A DNA stretch of 64,000 nt from Halorubrum rutilum (GCF_024494565.1 NZ_JANHDN010000004.1:1-64000); one strand, 5' to 3'. Positions 44,419 to 53,089 are shown, counted from the stretch's first letter. Numbers and translations are program-made. Notes: generated by a model not told the origin, from the sequence alone.

Positions 44419-45007
44419 CGGCGGTCACCTCGGGGGTCGCGGGGTCGTCCCCGCCGCCGTCGCCGTCCCCGCCGTCCTCGCGCAGCAGCACCACGTGCAC
44501 CTCCTTCGGGCCGTGCGCGCCGTGGACGAGCCCGCCCATGTCCGCGGTCGCGCTCGGGCCGGTCGCGAACACCACGTCGACCGACTCGTCGCGCGCCCGC
44601 GGACCGAGCCACTCGAACGCGTCGGGCATGTCGGGGACGAGGTCGGCCTCGCGGAGGACGACGACGTGGCGGTCGACGAAGAGGCTCACCGGCTCCGTGC
44701 CGGCGGTGTCGGCCTCGATCGCGACGCTCCCGTACGCCGCGACGCCGAGCTCCGCGTCCGTGACGCCGGTGTGGGCCGCGCGGAGCTCGGCCGTGGTCGG
44801 GTCGGTCGCGACGCGGTCCGGGAGCGCGACCGGCGGGTCGTCCGGGCCGTCGCTCTCCTCCACCTCGCCGGCGAGCGCGACCCCGACCGCCGGGTCGCCG
44901 GCGGCCTCGTCGATCAGGTCCGCGCACTCGCTCGCGGGCCCCTCCGTGACGGTCACGCCGAGGGAGTCCAGGCGGCGCTTGAACGTCGAGCGGTCGGCGA
45001 CTGACAT
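44411..45007 (-). CDS. LUD-domain protein, LutC type
   Basis: A 198-residue single-domain LUD protein. It ends with TGPSATADMGGLVHGAHGPK, the conserved ending of LutC, which in lactate utilisation works with LutA and LutB. It begins MSVADRSTFKRRLDSLGVTV. The long Gly/Asp tract near the C terminus is unusual. A TATA-like ATATATAT (45025-45032) precedes the start by about 20-25 bp. The three activities would deliver electrons from lactate to the respiratory chain. Confidence 0.87.
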   Translation of the reverse strand: MSVADRSTFKRRLDSLGVTVTEGPASECADLIDEAAGDPAVGVALAGEVEESDGPDDPPVALPDRVATDPTTAELRAAHTGVTDAELGVAAYGSVAIEADTAGTEPVSLFVDRHVVVLREADLVPDMPDAFEWLGPRARDESVDVVFATGPSATADMGGLVHGAHGPKEVHVVLLREDGGDGDGGGDDPATPEVTADE

Positions 45008-45148
45008 GTCTCACCATTCTTCGGGATATATATGGGTGTTGCGCCGGCGCCCCGTTCCGCCGAACCCCACCGCCGCCGACCGCTCCGGATCCCCCGTTCC
45101 CTCGGCGGGGTCAGGGGATTTTTGGTAGTTCGACCGTGATAGAGTCGC

Positions 45149-48100
45149 ATGGCAACTCACACGCCGGACCCGGACCCGCGGGACGGGGGGGACTTCGACT
45201 ACACCGGGGGAGACGTCGAGCGCCCGGAGCTCGTGGCCGCGCTCGACGACCGGGTCGACGGGGAGGTCCGGTTCGACGACTACTCCAAGCGGCTCTACGC
45301 GACCGACGCCTCGGCGTACGAGGTCACGCCCATCGGCGTCGTGATGCCCGAGTCGACCGCGGACGTGGCCGCGGTCCAGGAGTACTGCTTCGCCGAGGGG
45401 ATCCCCGTGCTCCCGCGGGGCGGCGGCACGTCGCTCGCCGGCCAGACGGTGAACGAGGCGGTCGTCCTCGACCTGACAGACTCGATGGATTCGGTCCTCT
45501 CGACCGACCCGGACGCGGAGACCGCCCGGGTCGAGGCCGGGGCGTACGTCGGCGACCTCAACGCGGCGGTCGAGCCCCACGGGCTGAAGTTCGCCCCCGA
45601 CCCGGCGTGGCGCGACAAGTCCGCGGTCGGCGGCGCGATCGGCAACAACTCCACCGGCTCGCACTCGCTGAAGTACGGCAAGACCGACCACTACGTCGAG
45701 GAGGCGGAGGTCGTCCTCGCGGACGGGACGGTGACGACGTTCGGCGAGGTCGCCGTCGACGATCTCCGGGAGTCGGCCGATCCCGACGCCGACGCCCTCC
45801 TCCCGCGGATCCACGCCGAGGTCGTCCGAATCCTGGACGAGGAGGCCGACGCGATCGACGAGCGCTACCCGGAGCTGAAGCGGAACGTCTCCGGCTACAA
45901 CCTCGACCGGCTGCTCGCCGAGCACCGCGGCGAGTACGGCGAGGAGGGCGTGGTGAACCTCGCCCGGCTCATGGCCGGCAGCGAGGGGACGCTCGCGACG
46001 GTCACGGAGGCGACCGTCTCGCTCGTCGAGATCCCCGACACGAAGGCGGTCGCGCTGCTGACCTACGACGACCTGCTCGACGCGATGGAGGACGTGGCGC
46101 CGATCCTCGACCACGACCCCGCCGCCGTCGAGGTGATGGACGACGTCCTCCTCGGGCTCGCCGCCGACACGCCCGAGTTCGAGGACGTCGTCGGCATGTT
46201 GCCCGACGGCACGAACTCCGTCCTCCTCGTCGAGTTCTACGCCGACAGCGACGCCGAGGGGAAGCAGAAGGTCGCGGATCTGGTCGCGGACCGGGTGGGC
46301 GCGACCGACGACCGGCCCCGCCCCGAGACGGAGGCGGAACCGAGCGAGGGCGCCGCCGACGTGACGAGCCAGCCGCGGCGCGCGGTCCACGCGATGGAGG
46401 CGCACGACCCCGAGAAGCGCGACCGGTTCTGGAAGATGCGGAAGGCCGGGCTCCCGATCCTCCTGTCGCGGACCACCGACGAGAAGCACATCTCCTTCAT
46501 CGAGGACTGCGCCATCCCCCCGGAGCACCTCCCGGAGTACACCCGCGAGTTCCAGGAGATCCTGGAAGACAACGACACGTTCGCGACGTTCTACGCGCAC
46601 GCCGGCCCCGGCGTGCTCCACATCCGGCCGCTGATCAACACGAAGGACGTCGACGACGTCGAGGCGATGGTCGACATCGCCGACCGCGTCACCGACGCCG
46701 TCGTCCGGCTCGGGGGGTCCGTCTCCGGCGAGCACGGCGACGGCCGCGCCCGGACCCAGTGGAACCGGAAGCTGTACGGCGACGCCCTTTACGACTCCTT
46801 CCGCGAGCTGAAGACCGCCTTCGACCCCGACTGGCTCCTCAACCCCGGGAACGTCTGCGGCGACCACGACATGAGCGAGCACCTCCGGTTTGACGCCGAC
46901 TACGAGTACGACGCCGGCTTCGACCCCGCGATGGAGTGGGCCGTCGACAACGGGATGCAGGGGATGGTCGAGCTCTGTCACGGCTGCGGGGGCTGTCGGG
47001 GTCCCCAGGAGACGACCGGCGGCGTGATGTGCCCGACCTACCGCGCCTCGGAGGAGGAGATCCAGGCGACCCGCGGTCGGGCGAACATGCTCCGCGGGGC
47101 CATCTCCGGCGAGCTCCCCGACGACCCCACCGACGACGAGTTCGTCACCGAGGTGATGGACCTGTGCGTCGGCTGTAAGGGGTGTAAGGTGGACTGCCCG
47201 AGCGGCGTCGACATGGCGAAGCTGAAGGCCGAGGTCGAGCACGCGCACCACGAGGAGCACGGGGTCGACTTGCGCACGCGTCTGCTCGGGAACTTCGAGA
47301 AGCTGGCGCCGCTCGGCTCGAAGCTCGCGCCCCTCTCGAATCTCCCCGGCAAGCTCCCGGGCGCCGGCCTCGTCATGGAGAAGGCCCTCGGGATCGCGAG
47401 GGAGCGCGACCTGCCCACGTTCCGCTCGGAGAGCCTGACCGACTGGTTCGAGGCCCGCGGCGGCGCCGGCGTCCCCCGAGACGAGGCCGACCGCGAGGTC
47501 CTGCTGTTCCCCGACGTCTACACCACCTACACGAACCCCGGCGCGGGGAAGGCCGCCGTCCGGGTGTTGGAGGCCGCGAACTGCCACGTCGAGATCCCCG
47601 ACGTCGACGGGAGCGGCCGCCCGCCGCACTCGAAGGGGATGCTCGACGAGTCGCGCGCGGCGGCGCGAGACGCCGTGGAGACGCTCGCGCCCCGGGTCCG
47701 CGAGGACCGTGACGTAGTCATCGTGGAGCCGACCGACGCCGTGATGCTCCAGAGCGACTACCACGACCTGCTCGACGGCGACGCCAGCGACGTGCCCGAC
47801 GCCGACGTGGCGGCCGTCTCCGAGAACACCTACGGGGTCATGGAGTACGTCGACGCCCACCGGCTCGACGAGGCGCTCGCCCTCGACGCCCCCACGGAGT
47901 CGCTCACCTACCACGGCCACTGCCACCAGAAGGCGACGAAGAAGGACCACCACGCGGTCGGCGTGCTCCGCCGGGCCGGTTACGGCGTCGACCCGCTCGA
48001 CTCCTCCTGTTGCGGGATGGCCGGCTCGTTCGGCTACGAGGCCGAGCACTACTCGATGAGCAAGGCCATCGGGCGGACCCTCTTCGACCAGGTCGCCGAG

Positions 48101-48220
48101 AGCGACGGCGACGAGGTGGTCGCGCCCGGCGCCTCCTGTCGGACGCAGCTGAAGGAGCGCGACGCCGCCGCGCCGGAGCCGCCGCACCCGGTCGAGAAGC
48201 TGGCCGCCGCGCTGGCGTAG
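45149..48220 (+). CDS. dld: FAD-linked oxidase fused to Fe-S/CCG domains, D-lactate dehydrogenase type
   Basis: A 1023-residue fusion. The FAD-binding type 4 domain (residues about 40-280) holds PVLPRGGGTSLAGQTVNEAV and KSAVGGAIGNNSTGSHSLKY. The FAD-oxidase C domain continues to about 590 with SGEHGDGRARTQWNRKLYG. Two [4Fe-4S] motifs, CHGCGGC and CVGCKGCKVDCP, lie at residues about 612 and 673. The CCG domain ends the protein (YHGHCHQKATKKDH, SSCCGMAGSFGYEAEHY). It corresponds to bacterial GlcD/GlcF or Dld-type membrane-associated enzymes and should oxidise D-lactate or glycolate. It is divergent from the LUD genes and has a TATA-like GATTTTTGG 28 bp upstream. Confidence 0.93.
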   Translation: MATHTPDPDPRDGGDFDYTGGDVERPELVAALDDRVDGEVRFDDYSKRLYATDASAYEVTPIGVVMPESTADVAAVQEYCFAEGIPVLPRGGGTSLAGQTVNEAVVLDLTDSMDSVLSTDPDAETARVEAGAYVGDLNAAVEPHGLKFAPDPAWRDKSAVGGAIGNNSTGSHSLKYGKTDHYVEEAEVVLADGTVTTFGEVAVDDLRESADPDADALLPRIHAEVVRILDEEADAIDERYPELKRNVSGYNLDRLLAEHRGEYGEEGVVNLARLMAGSEGTLATVTEATVSLVEIPDTKAVALLTYDDLLDAMEDVAPILDHDPAAVEVMDDVLLGLAADTPEFEDVVGMLPDGTNSVLLVEFYADSDAEGKQKVADLVADRVGATDDRPRPETEAEPSEGAADVTSQPRRAVHAMEAHDPEKRDRFWKMRKAGLPILLSRTTDEKHISFIEDCAIPPEHLPEYTREFQEILEDNDTFATFYAHAGPGVLHIRPLINTKDVDDVEAMVDIADRVTDAVVRLGGSVSGEHGDGRARTQWNRKLYGDALYDSFRELKTAFDPDWLLNPGNVCGDHDMSEHLRFDADYEYDAGFDPAMEWAVDNGMQGMVELCHGCGGCRGPQETTGGVMCPTYRASEEEIQATRGRANMLRGAISGELPDDPTDDEFVTEVMDLCVGCKGCKVDCPSGVDMAKLKAEVEHAHHEEHGVDLRTRLLGNFEKLAPLGSKLAPLSNLPGKLPGAGLVMEKALGIARERDLPTFRSESLTDWFEARGGAGVPRDEADREVLLFPDVYTTYTNPGAGKAAVRVLEAANCHVEIPDVDGSGRPPHSKGMLDESRAAARDAVETLAPRVREDRDVVIVEPTDAVMLQSDYHDLLDGDASDVPDADVAAVSENTYGVMEYVDAHRLDEALALDAPTESLTYHGHCHQKATKKDHHAVGVLRRAGYGVDPLDSSCCGMAGSFGYEAEHYSMSKAIGRTLFDQVAESDGDEVVAPGASCRTQLKERDAAAPEPPHPVEKLAAALA

Positions 48221-48279
48221 TCGACGGCCGCGGTCAGACGGACCGCCGGCCGCCGTTCATCCCGCGGCTCGGCCGACCC

Positions 48280-48489
48280 TCACTCCGAGGTCGCCCGGGT
48301 GTTCGCGACGACGACGTCGATCAGGTACGAGAACGCCGGGAACAGCGCGGCGACCGCGGCGAGGTGTCCGGGATCGATCCCCGCGGGGCCGTCGACGACG
48401 AGCCCGGTGTACTGGAGGCCGGCCAGCGTGAGGACCACGATCGCCGTTCGCGCGGCGTACTCGGACAGCGACCGGTTCGGGAGCCGCAT
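48280..48489 (-). CDS. Small membrane protein (69 aa)
   Basis: A 69-residue protein starting MRLPNRSLSEYAARTAIVVL with two hydrophobic helices (AIVVLTLAGLQYTGLVV and LAAVAALFPAFSYLIDVVVA). It converges with the lactate dehydrogenase gene and has 21 bp before the next minus-strand gene. Function is unknown. Confidence 0.72.
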   Translation of the reverse strand: MRLPNRSLSEYAARTAIVVLTLAGLQYTGLVVDGPAGIDPGHLAAVAALFPAFSYLIDVVVANTRATSE

Positions 48490-48510
48490 ACGACCGGGTG
48501 AGGCCGCCGC

Positions 48511-49506
48511 TCACTCGACCCTTTCGACCCGGTCGCGTTCGCGCTCGCGGCGGCGTTCGAGCAGCGCCGCCACCCCCTTCCCCGGACCCCCTTCGATCGG
48601 CCACCCCTTCGTGCGCCACTTCGGCGGTTCGGGAGAGAACTCCGCGCAGGCGCCCGAGCACTCCCGCCCGGTGGGGACCTTCTCCTTCGCCGCGCAGTAG
48701 GGAACGAGCGCCCGTCCCTCGCGCCGGAGCTCGAAGTGCCGGCAGTCGGGCCGCATCGCCTCGCGGAAGGAGCGCCACCCCTTCCCGTAGGCGCGCTCGG
48801 CGATCTCCAGGCGGAGCGTCTCGGTCTCGGGGTCGCGCTCCCCGTCGCCGGCTGGCGCGAGGTCGCTCGGGTGCCACGCGACCTCGGCCGCGTCGGCGCG
48901 AACCCCCTCGGAGAAGTCGGTCGCGAGGATGCCGGCCTCGACCGGCAGCTCGCGGAGCAGCGCGGGCTCGACGCGCTCGCCCGTCGTCTCGGTCGCGAGC
49001 CACGCCTCGTCGGCGAGGCCGGTCCCGACGTCGTGCGCCAGCTGCCCGGCGAGCCGGTCGGCCGCGGAGCGATCCAGGTCCGGCTTGTTCTCGACCGCGA
49101 CGATCCGCTCGACCCAGTCCGGGTACGGTCGCAGCCGGCGGAGCTCGATGCGGTTGCCGTCGCGGCGCTCCTCGATCAGGTCCCGGCCCGCGGCGCGGTG
49201 GACCGCCCGCCGAACGTAGCGCCACGGGTAGCCGGGATGCGGGAGCGCGTCGCGGTACCACGCCCACTCGGCCGGCGCGTTGCGGACGACGTGGAGGAGG
49301 TCGGAGTCGACGGTCCGCTCGCCGAAGGCGCGCCGGGCGGCGAACGCCGCGGGATCGACCTCGATCACGACCGTGTCCCACCGGCGCTCCTCGGTCCCCA
49401 GCTGGCGGGAGACGACGGCGGGACGCGGGCCGTCGCTCGGGTGCCACGCCAGCTCGGCGTACCGGCAGACGAGGAGTTCGTAGCCGAACTCGGCGTCCGG
49501 AGTCAC
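48511..49506 (-). CDS. Haloarchaeal protein, probably DUF5787 family
   Basis: A 331-residue protein starting at a GTG. The region FGYELLVCRYAELAWHPSDG and VVIEVDPAAFAARRAFGER are conserved-looking, and IVAVENKPDLDRSAADRLAG resembles a nuclease-like DxD/ExK core of the PD-(D/E)XK type. The C terminus has three cysteines in VPYCAAKEKVPTGRECSGAC that may bind metal. I believe this is the haloarchaeal DUF5787 family. A nuclease role is only suggested by the ENK motif. Confidence 0.75.
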   Translation of the reverse strand: MTPDAEFGYELLVCRYAELAWHPSDGPRPAVVSRQLGTEERRWDTVVIEVDPAAFAARRAFGERTVDSDLLHVVRNAPAEWAWYRDALPHPGYPWRYVRRAVHRAAGRDLIEERRDGNRIELRRLRPYPDWVERIVAVENKPDLDRSAADRLAGQLAHDVGTGLADEAWLATETTGERVEPALLRELPVEAGILATDFSEGVRADAAEVAWHPSDLAPAGDGERDPETETLRLEIAERAYGKGWRSFREAMRPDCRHFELRREGRALVPYCAAKEKVPTGRECSGACAEFSPEPPKWRTKGWPIEGGPGKGVAALLERRRERERDRVERVE

Positions 49507-49554
49507 GGCTGCGATAGCGCGGGACCGGTTAAAAACGAACCGCCGGGCGGCGCC

Positions 49555-50001
49555 TCAGACGTAGTCGCCGCTCTCCTGGTCCTTCCGCTCGTCGAGGTAG
49601 TCGTGGGCCTCTTCGAGGATGTCGCGGGGCCCGTCCTGCGTGATCGTGTTGAGCGCTTGGTCGTAGTCGCGCCACTGCAGGTCGCGGTGCTCGTTCGAGA
49701 TCTCGGCGCTCGCCTCGAACGAGCGCGCGATGAACAGGTGAACCGTCTTGTGGATGGTCTTTCCGTTCGCCTCGAACACGTAGTCGTACTCCCTGCGGAA
49801 GCCGTCGATCAGCCGGAAATCCTCGATCCCGGCCTCCTCCGACACCTCCCTGATCGCCGTCTGCTGGAGCTCCTCGTCCCCTTCGACCCCGCCCTTGGGG
49901 AACTCCCAGTCCCCCGGCCGGCTCTTCAGGAGCAAGTACTCCCGTTCGCCGCGGGTGTCGCGGAAGAGGATGGCTCCGGCGCTGGTCGCTTCGACCGTCA
50001 T
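49555..50001 (-). CDS. Nudix hydrolase (Ap4A hydrolase type)
   Basis: A 148-residue Nudix protein. The Nudix box G-x5-E-x7-REUxEExGU is intact in GGVEGDEELQQTAIREVSEE followed by AGI. The entry sequence SRPGDWEFPKG and the small size fit diadenosine tetraphosphate (bis-5'-nucleosyl) hydrolases. It would remove Ap4A or other nucleoside polyphosphates. The start at 50001 (MTVEATSAGAILFRD) is preferred over an earlier in-frame start. Confidence 0.92.
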   Translation of the reverse strand: MTVEATSAGAILFRDTRGEREYLLLKSRPGDWEFPKGGVEGDEELQQTAIREVSEEAGIEDFRLIDGFRREYDYVFEANGKTIHKTVHLFIARSFEASAEISNEHRDLQWRDYDQALNTITQDGPRDILEEAHDYLDERKDQESGDYV

Positions 50002-50201
50002 TAGCGTCAGGTAAGCAACCACCCCTAAAGAGGGTGTCGGACTCTCGGACGCACCGGGCGTTTCAGCACCCGAGAACCGATCTGCACCGCGCCCTCGGCC
50101 CTCGATCGCGCGCTTATATGTCGGCGACGGTCCGCGTGTGCGGTCGGCTCGGTAGACGCGTTTTTATCCCTCGGACGACCATGCACGGACGACCCCCAGC
50201 C

Positions 50202-50534
50202 ATGACCTTCGTCACCAAACTCTCCTTCGCCTCCGGCGACCGCGAGGTGCTCGCCGAGACGGTCCAGGAGCTCAAGTCGACGCTCGAACGCAAGGGCGCG
50301 GAGTGCAAGGGCCCGCACGCCACGCCCGCCGAGACCGTCCGCGTCCCGCTGTACAAGCGGCTCCGCGCCGGCGACGAGTTCTCGCCGTGGAGCTACTCGG
50401 TATATAAGCGCTCGATGGAGATCCACGGCGCCGACGACGTCGCCCGCGAGGTCGTCGGCCGCGACTTCCCGGACTCGATCCACGTCGAGGTTGAGGTCGA
50501 CCAGAAGAAGCCGCTCGGTCACCGCCGCGACTGA
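50202..50534 (+). CDS. Stand-alone uS10 (ribosomal protein S10) paralogue
   Basis: A 110-residue protein that shows the S10 pattern: TKLSFASGDREVLAETVQELKS, then RVPLYKRLRAGDEFSPWSYSVYK and DFPDSIHVEVEVDQ. It is slightly longer and more diverged than the ribosomal gene, which normally lies next to EF-1A. The role is unknown; a second S10-like protein occurs in many haloarchaea. An ATG 21 bases upstream (50181) would extend it by seven residues. Confidence 0.85.
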   Translation: MTFVTKLSFASGDREVLAETVQELKSTLERKGAECKGPHATPAETVRVPLYKRLRAGDEFSPWSYSVYKRSMEIHGADDVAREVVGRDFPDSIHVEVEVDQKKPLGHRRD

Positions 50535-50654
50535 TTCCCCGAAAAACGGCTCTCGCGGCTCGGTCGCCGTCGCCGGGATCGGGCTCGGGTCCCTCCCGTA
50601 CGCGGGTCGGTGAACCGCTCGGGGAACGGTCGGAAGCCGGCGACGGGGACCCGC

Positions 50655-52772
50655 TCAGGGGAGCGAGTCGGCCCCGCTCGCCCGTCGCTCGTCGACGGGG
50701 TCGGCGACGCCGCGGTCGGGCGCGCTCAGCCCGACGGCGCACTGCTTGAGGTTCGGCTCGGCGGACTCGGGGTCGGCGGCCGACAGCGTGAGCTCGTTGG
50801 CCGCCGGGTTGTGGACCGGGAGCCAGACGAGCCCGGGCGGCACGTCGGCGTCGGGAGTCGCCTCGACCGCGACGGCCGAGCGGCGGGACTCGACCACCGT
50901 CCTCCCGCGGTCGAACGCGGTCAGGTTGTCGGCGATCGTCTCGGGATGCAGCCGGGCGGTCGTCTCGCCCCCGTCACCGTCGGCGTCCATCCGCGTCCTG
51001 ACGCCCGTGTTGTAGGCGTCGGGCCGCCGGCCCGTCGTGAGCGTGAGGGGGTACTCGGCGTCGATCGGCTCCGGGACGCCCTCGTGGGACGCGTTCGAGA
51101 ACCGCGCCCGGCCGGAGTCGGTGCGGAACGACCACGGGTCGGCGTCGTCCTCGTTGTAGTACCTGTATCCCCCCTCGCCGTCGGCGTCCGGAGCGGGCCA
51201 CCGGACCGCAAGCTCCTCCGCCAGCCGCTCGTAGGAGATCCCGGAGAAGTCGGCCGTCGTGCCGCGCGTCAGGGCCGCCACCTCGTCGAACAGCGCCTCG
51301 GGGTCGAGCCGGGTCGACTCGAACAGCTCCGGGACGACCCGGTCGGCCACCGCGCCGATGATGTCCACGTCCCGCCGGACGCCCTCCGGCGGCTCCCGGG
51401 CCGCCGTGACCCGAGAGACCCGCCGCTCCATGTTCATTACCGTCCCCTCCGACTCGCCCCACGTCGCCGCCGGCAGCACCACGTCCGCCAGCTCCGCGGT
51501 GTCCGAGCGGAACGCGTCCTGCACGATCAGGAAGCCGTCTTCGAGCGCGGCCCGCACGTGGCCCGAGTCGGGCACCCCCGCGACGGGGTTCGTCGCCACC
51601 GTCCAGCAGACGTCGACGTTGCCCCGCGCCAGCTCGTCGACGATCCGGACGAACCCCGGGCCGGACGAGTCGGGGAGCCGGGTCATGGGGACGCCCCACT
51701 CCCTCGCGATCGCCTTGCGGTCGGCGACGTCGTCGAACGCCCGGTACCCCGGCCACGACGACTTCGAGGCGCAGACGCGGTTCCCCATCGAGTTTGCCTG
51801 CCCGGTCAGCGAGAACGGCCCGCTGCCCGGTCCCAGGTTGCCGGTCGCCAGACAGAGGTCGATCAGCGAGCGGGCGGTCCCGGTCCCCTGGACGCTCTGG
51901 TTGACGCCCATCCCCCAGTAGACGAGGGTCCGCGAGTCGAACGCCGCCGCCAGTTCGGACACGCGGTCGGCGGGCACGCCGGCGGTCTCGGCCGCGACGT
52001 CGACGTCGGGCAGCGAGCCGACCATCGCCTCGAACCCCTCGGTGTGACGCTCGACGAACTCGCGGTCGACGAGCCCCTCGTCGACGGCCGCCGCGAGGGC
52101 CGCCCGCGCCAGCGCCAGGTCGGTCCCCGGCTCCGGCCGCACGTGGAGGTCGGCGTCCGCCGCCGTCTCGCTCTCGACGGGGTCGACGACGATCAGCTCG
52201 CCGCCGTCGCCCGCGCTGTCGGCGATCCATCGGTACAACACGGGGTGGGCGATCTTCGGGTTCGCGCCCCAGATCACGTGGGTCTCGGCCTCGGGGACGT
52301 CCTCGTAGGTCGGCGGCGGGGCATCGCTCCCGAACGCCTGCACGTACGCCCGGACCGCCGAGGCCATGCAGAGGGTGGTGTTGGCGTCGTAGTAGCGGGT
52401 GCCGAAGCCGCCGCGGGCGAGCTTGCCGAGCGCGTACGCCGCCTCGTTCGTCTGCTGGCCGCTCCCCAACACCGCGACGTTGTCGTTCCCCTCTCTGAGC
52501 GCCTCGATGATCCGCACGGCGACCGTGCCGAGGGCGGTGTCCCAGTCGGCCGGTCGGAGCTCTCCGCCGCGCCGGATCAGCGGCTCGGTCACGCGCTCGC
52601 CGCCCGGGTCGACCGTCTCGCGCACGCCCCGACTGCACGTCGACCCGCCGTTCGTCGGGTGGGCCTCGTCGCCGCGGACGTCGACGACGCCCCGGCCCTC
52701 GTCCGCGTCGCGCTGTCGGTACCCGCAGCCGACCGCACACCGCATACACGTGGTCGATTCGCGGTCAGTCAT
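50655..52772 (-). CDS. nasA: Assimilatory nitrate reductase, molybdopterin subunit (copy 1)
   Basis: A 705-residue molybdopterin oxidoreductase. The N-terminal [4Fe-4S] site is CMRCAVGCGYRQ with a fourth Cys in GGSTCSRGV. The central part has VLGSGQQTNEAAYALGKLAR and HVIWGANPKIAHPVLYRWIA. The C-terminal molybdopterin-binding region includes LTLTTGRRPDAYNTGVRTRM. There is no signal peptide, so it works in the cytosol, probably with ferredoxin as donor. It shares long stretches with the gene at 53090-55240. Its start overlaps the end of a short upstream ORF. No nasB transporter or nasC gene lies nearby. Confidence 0.93.
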   Translation of the reverse strand: MTDRESTTCMRCAVGCGYRQRDADEGRGVVDVRGDEAHPTNGGSTCSRGVRETVDPGGERVTEPLIRRGGELRPADWDTALGTVAVRIIEALREGNDNVAVLGSGQQTNEAAYALGKLARGGFGTRYYDANTTLCMASAVRAYVQAFGSDAPPPTYEDVPEAETHVIWGANPKIAHPVLYRWIADSAGDGGELIVVDPVESETAADADLHVRPEPGTDLALARAALAAAVDEGLVDREFVERHTEGFEAMVGSLPDVDVAAETAGVPADRVSELAAAFDSRTLVYWGMGVNQSVQGTGTARSLIDLCLATGNLGPGSGPFSLTGQANSMGNRVCASKSSWPGYRAFDDVADRKAIAREWGVPMTRLPDSSGPGFVRIVDELARGNVDVCWTVATNPVAGVPDSGHVRAALEDGFLIVQDAFRSDTAELADVVLPAATWGESEGTVMNMERRVSRVTAAREPPEGVRRDVDIIGAVADRVVPELFESTRLDPEALFDEVAALTRGTTADFSGISYERLAEELAVRWPAPDADGEGGYRYYNEDDADPWSFRTDSGRARFSNASHEGVPEPIDAEYPLTLTTGRRPDAYNTGVRTRMDADGDGGETTARLHPETIADNLTAFDRGRTVVESRRSAVAVEATPDADVPPGLVWLPVHNPAANELTLSAADPESAEPNLKQCAVGLSAPDRGVADPVDERRASGADSLP

Positions 52773-52818
52773 CGGGCGGTATCGCGGTCAGTCGTTGTGT
52801 GGTGTCGCGGTCGGTCAT
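52765..52818 (-). promoter_or_regulatory. Upstream ORF c in the nasA1 leader (17 codons)
   Basis: Reads MTDRDTTQRLTAIPPDD and stops at TGA eight bases into the nasA1 coding region (ATGACTGA overlap). Its opening codons copy the start of nasA1 itself (MTDRES). Ribosomes ending here could re-start on nasA1. It is seen in the sequence, but translation is an inference. Confidence 0.4.
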
Positions 52819-52882
52819 CGAGCGGTGTCTCGGTCAGTCATTGAGCGGTGTCTCGGTCGGTCATCGAGTGATGCTGCGATCA
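52768..52882. repeat. Five tandem 23-bp units overlapping the nasA1 start
   Basis: Units at 52768-52790, 52791-52813, 52814-52836, 52837-52859 and 52860-52882 each begin gtc and share the pattern gtcatcgagcggtgtctcgg with a few substitutions per copy. Four of five hold an ATG on the minus strand. As 23 is one less than a multiple of three, each unit shifts the frame and the ATGs alternate between frames, which makes overlapping short ORFs. There are no spacers of unrelated sequence, so this is not a CRISPR array. Confidence 0.9.
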
Positions 52883-52925
52883 GTCTTTGGCCGATATAAT
52901 TCGCGATCATTTCGATCGAACTCAT
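52815..52925 (-). promoter_or_regulatory. Upstream ORF b in the nasA1 leader (36 codons)
   Basis: Begins MSSIEMIANYIGQRLIAASL and ends MTDRDTAR. Its stop codon overlaps the ATG of upstream ORF c (ATGA). It runs through two units of the 23-bp repeat. Coding potential is low by composition, so this is best regarded as a possible leader peptide. Confidence 0.4.
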
Positions 52926-52948
52926 AATTGTATCCGATCGTTCCGCAT
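52922..52948 (-). promoter_or_regulatory. Upstream ORF a in the nasA1 leader (8 codons)
   Basis: Reads MRNDRIQL and ends at a TGA overlapping the ATG of ORF b. Its ATG lies about 40 bp from the TATA-like box, the same distance as the first upstream ATG of nasA2, which reads MRDNV. This suggests a shared origin. Confidence 0.4.
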
Positions 52949-52983
52949 TACCGGGTCAGTCTGGCTCTCCGTTTCGTCGCTCC

Positions 52984-52992
52984 CGGTATAAC
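52984..52992 (-). promoter_or_regulatory. TATA-like box of nasA1
   Basis: On the minus strand it reads GTTATACCG. About 16 bases further comes AGAGCCAGACTGA (52956-52968), identical to a block in front of nasA2. Transcription would start near 52962, giving a leader of about 190 nt. A second TATA-like ATTATATCGG at 52891-52900 could start a shorter transcript near 52870. Confidence 0.45.
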
Positions 52993-53089
52993 TCTTTTTT
53001 CGCATGAACGACCGTGTAGTATACCGCCGCCGAGGGAGGTCGCTCGCGGGGGTCGCCCGGGCGACGGCCGGTGTCAGCCGAGGTCCGTA

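Noticed and set aside
41398..44763. Long plus-strand frame of about 1100 codons opposite the LUD-domain genes.
   Set aside because: It covers several real genes in antisense and has an Arg/His-rich composition foreign to halophile proteins.
52768..52882. Possible CRISPR-like array upstream of nasA1.
   Set aside because: The units are head-to-tail with no unique spacers and no cas genes are near.
53052..53065. GTCGCCCGGGCGAC palindrome after nasA2 as a terminator.
   Set aside because: No run of T follows on the minus strand, and palindromes of this size are frequent in GC-rich intergenic DNA.
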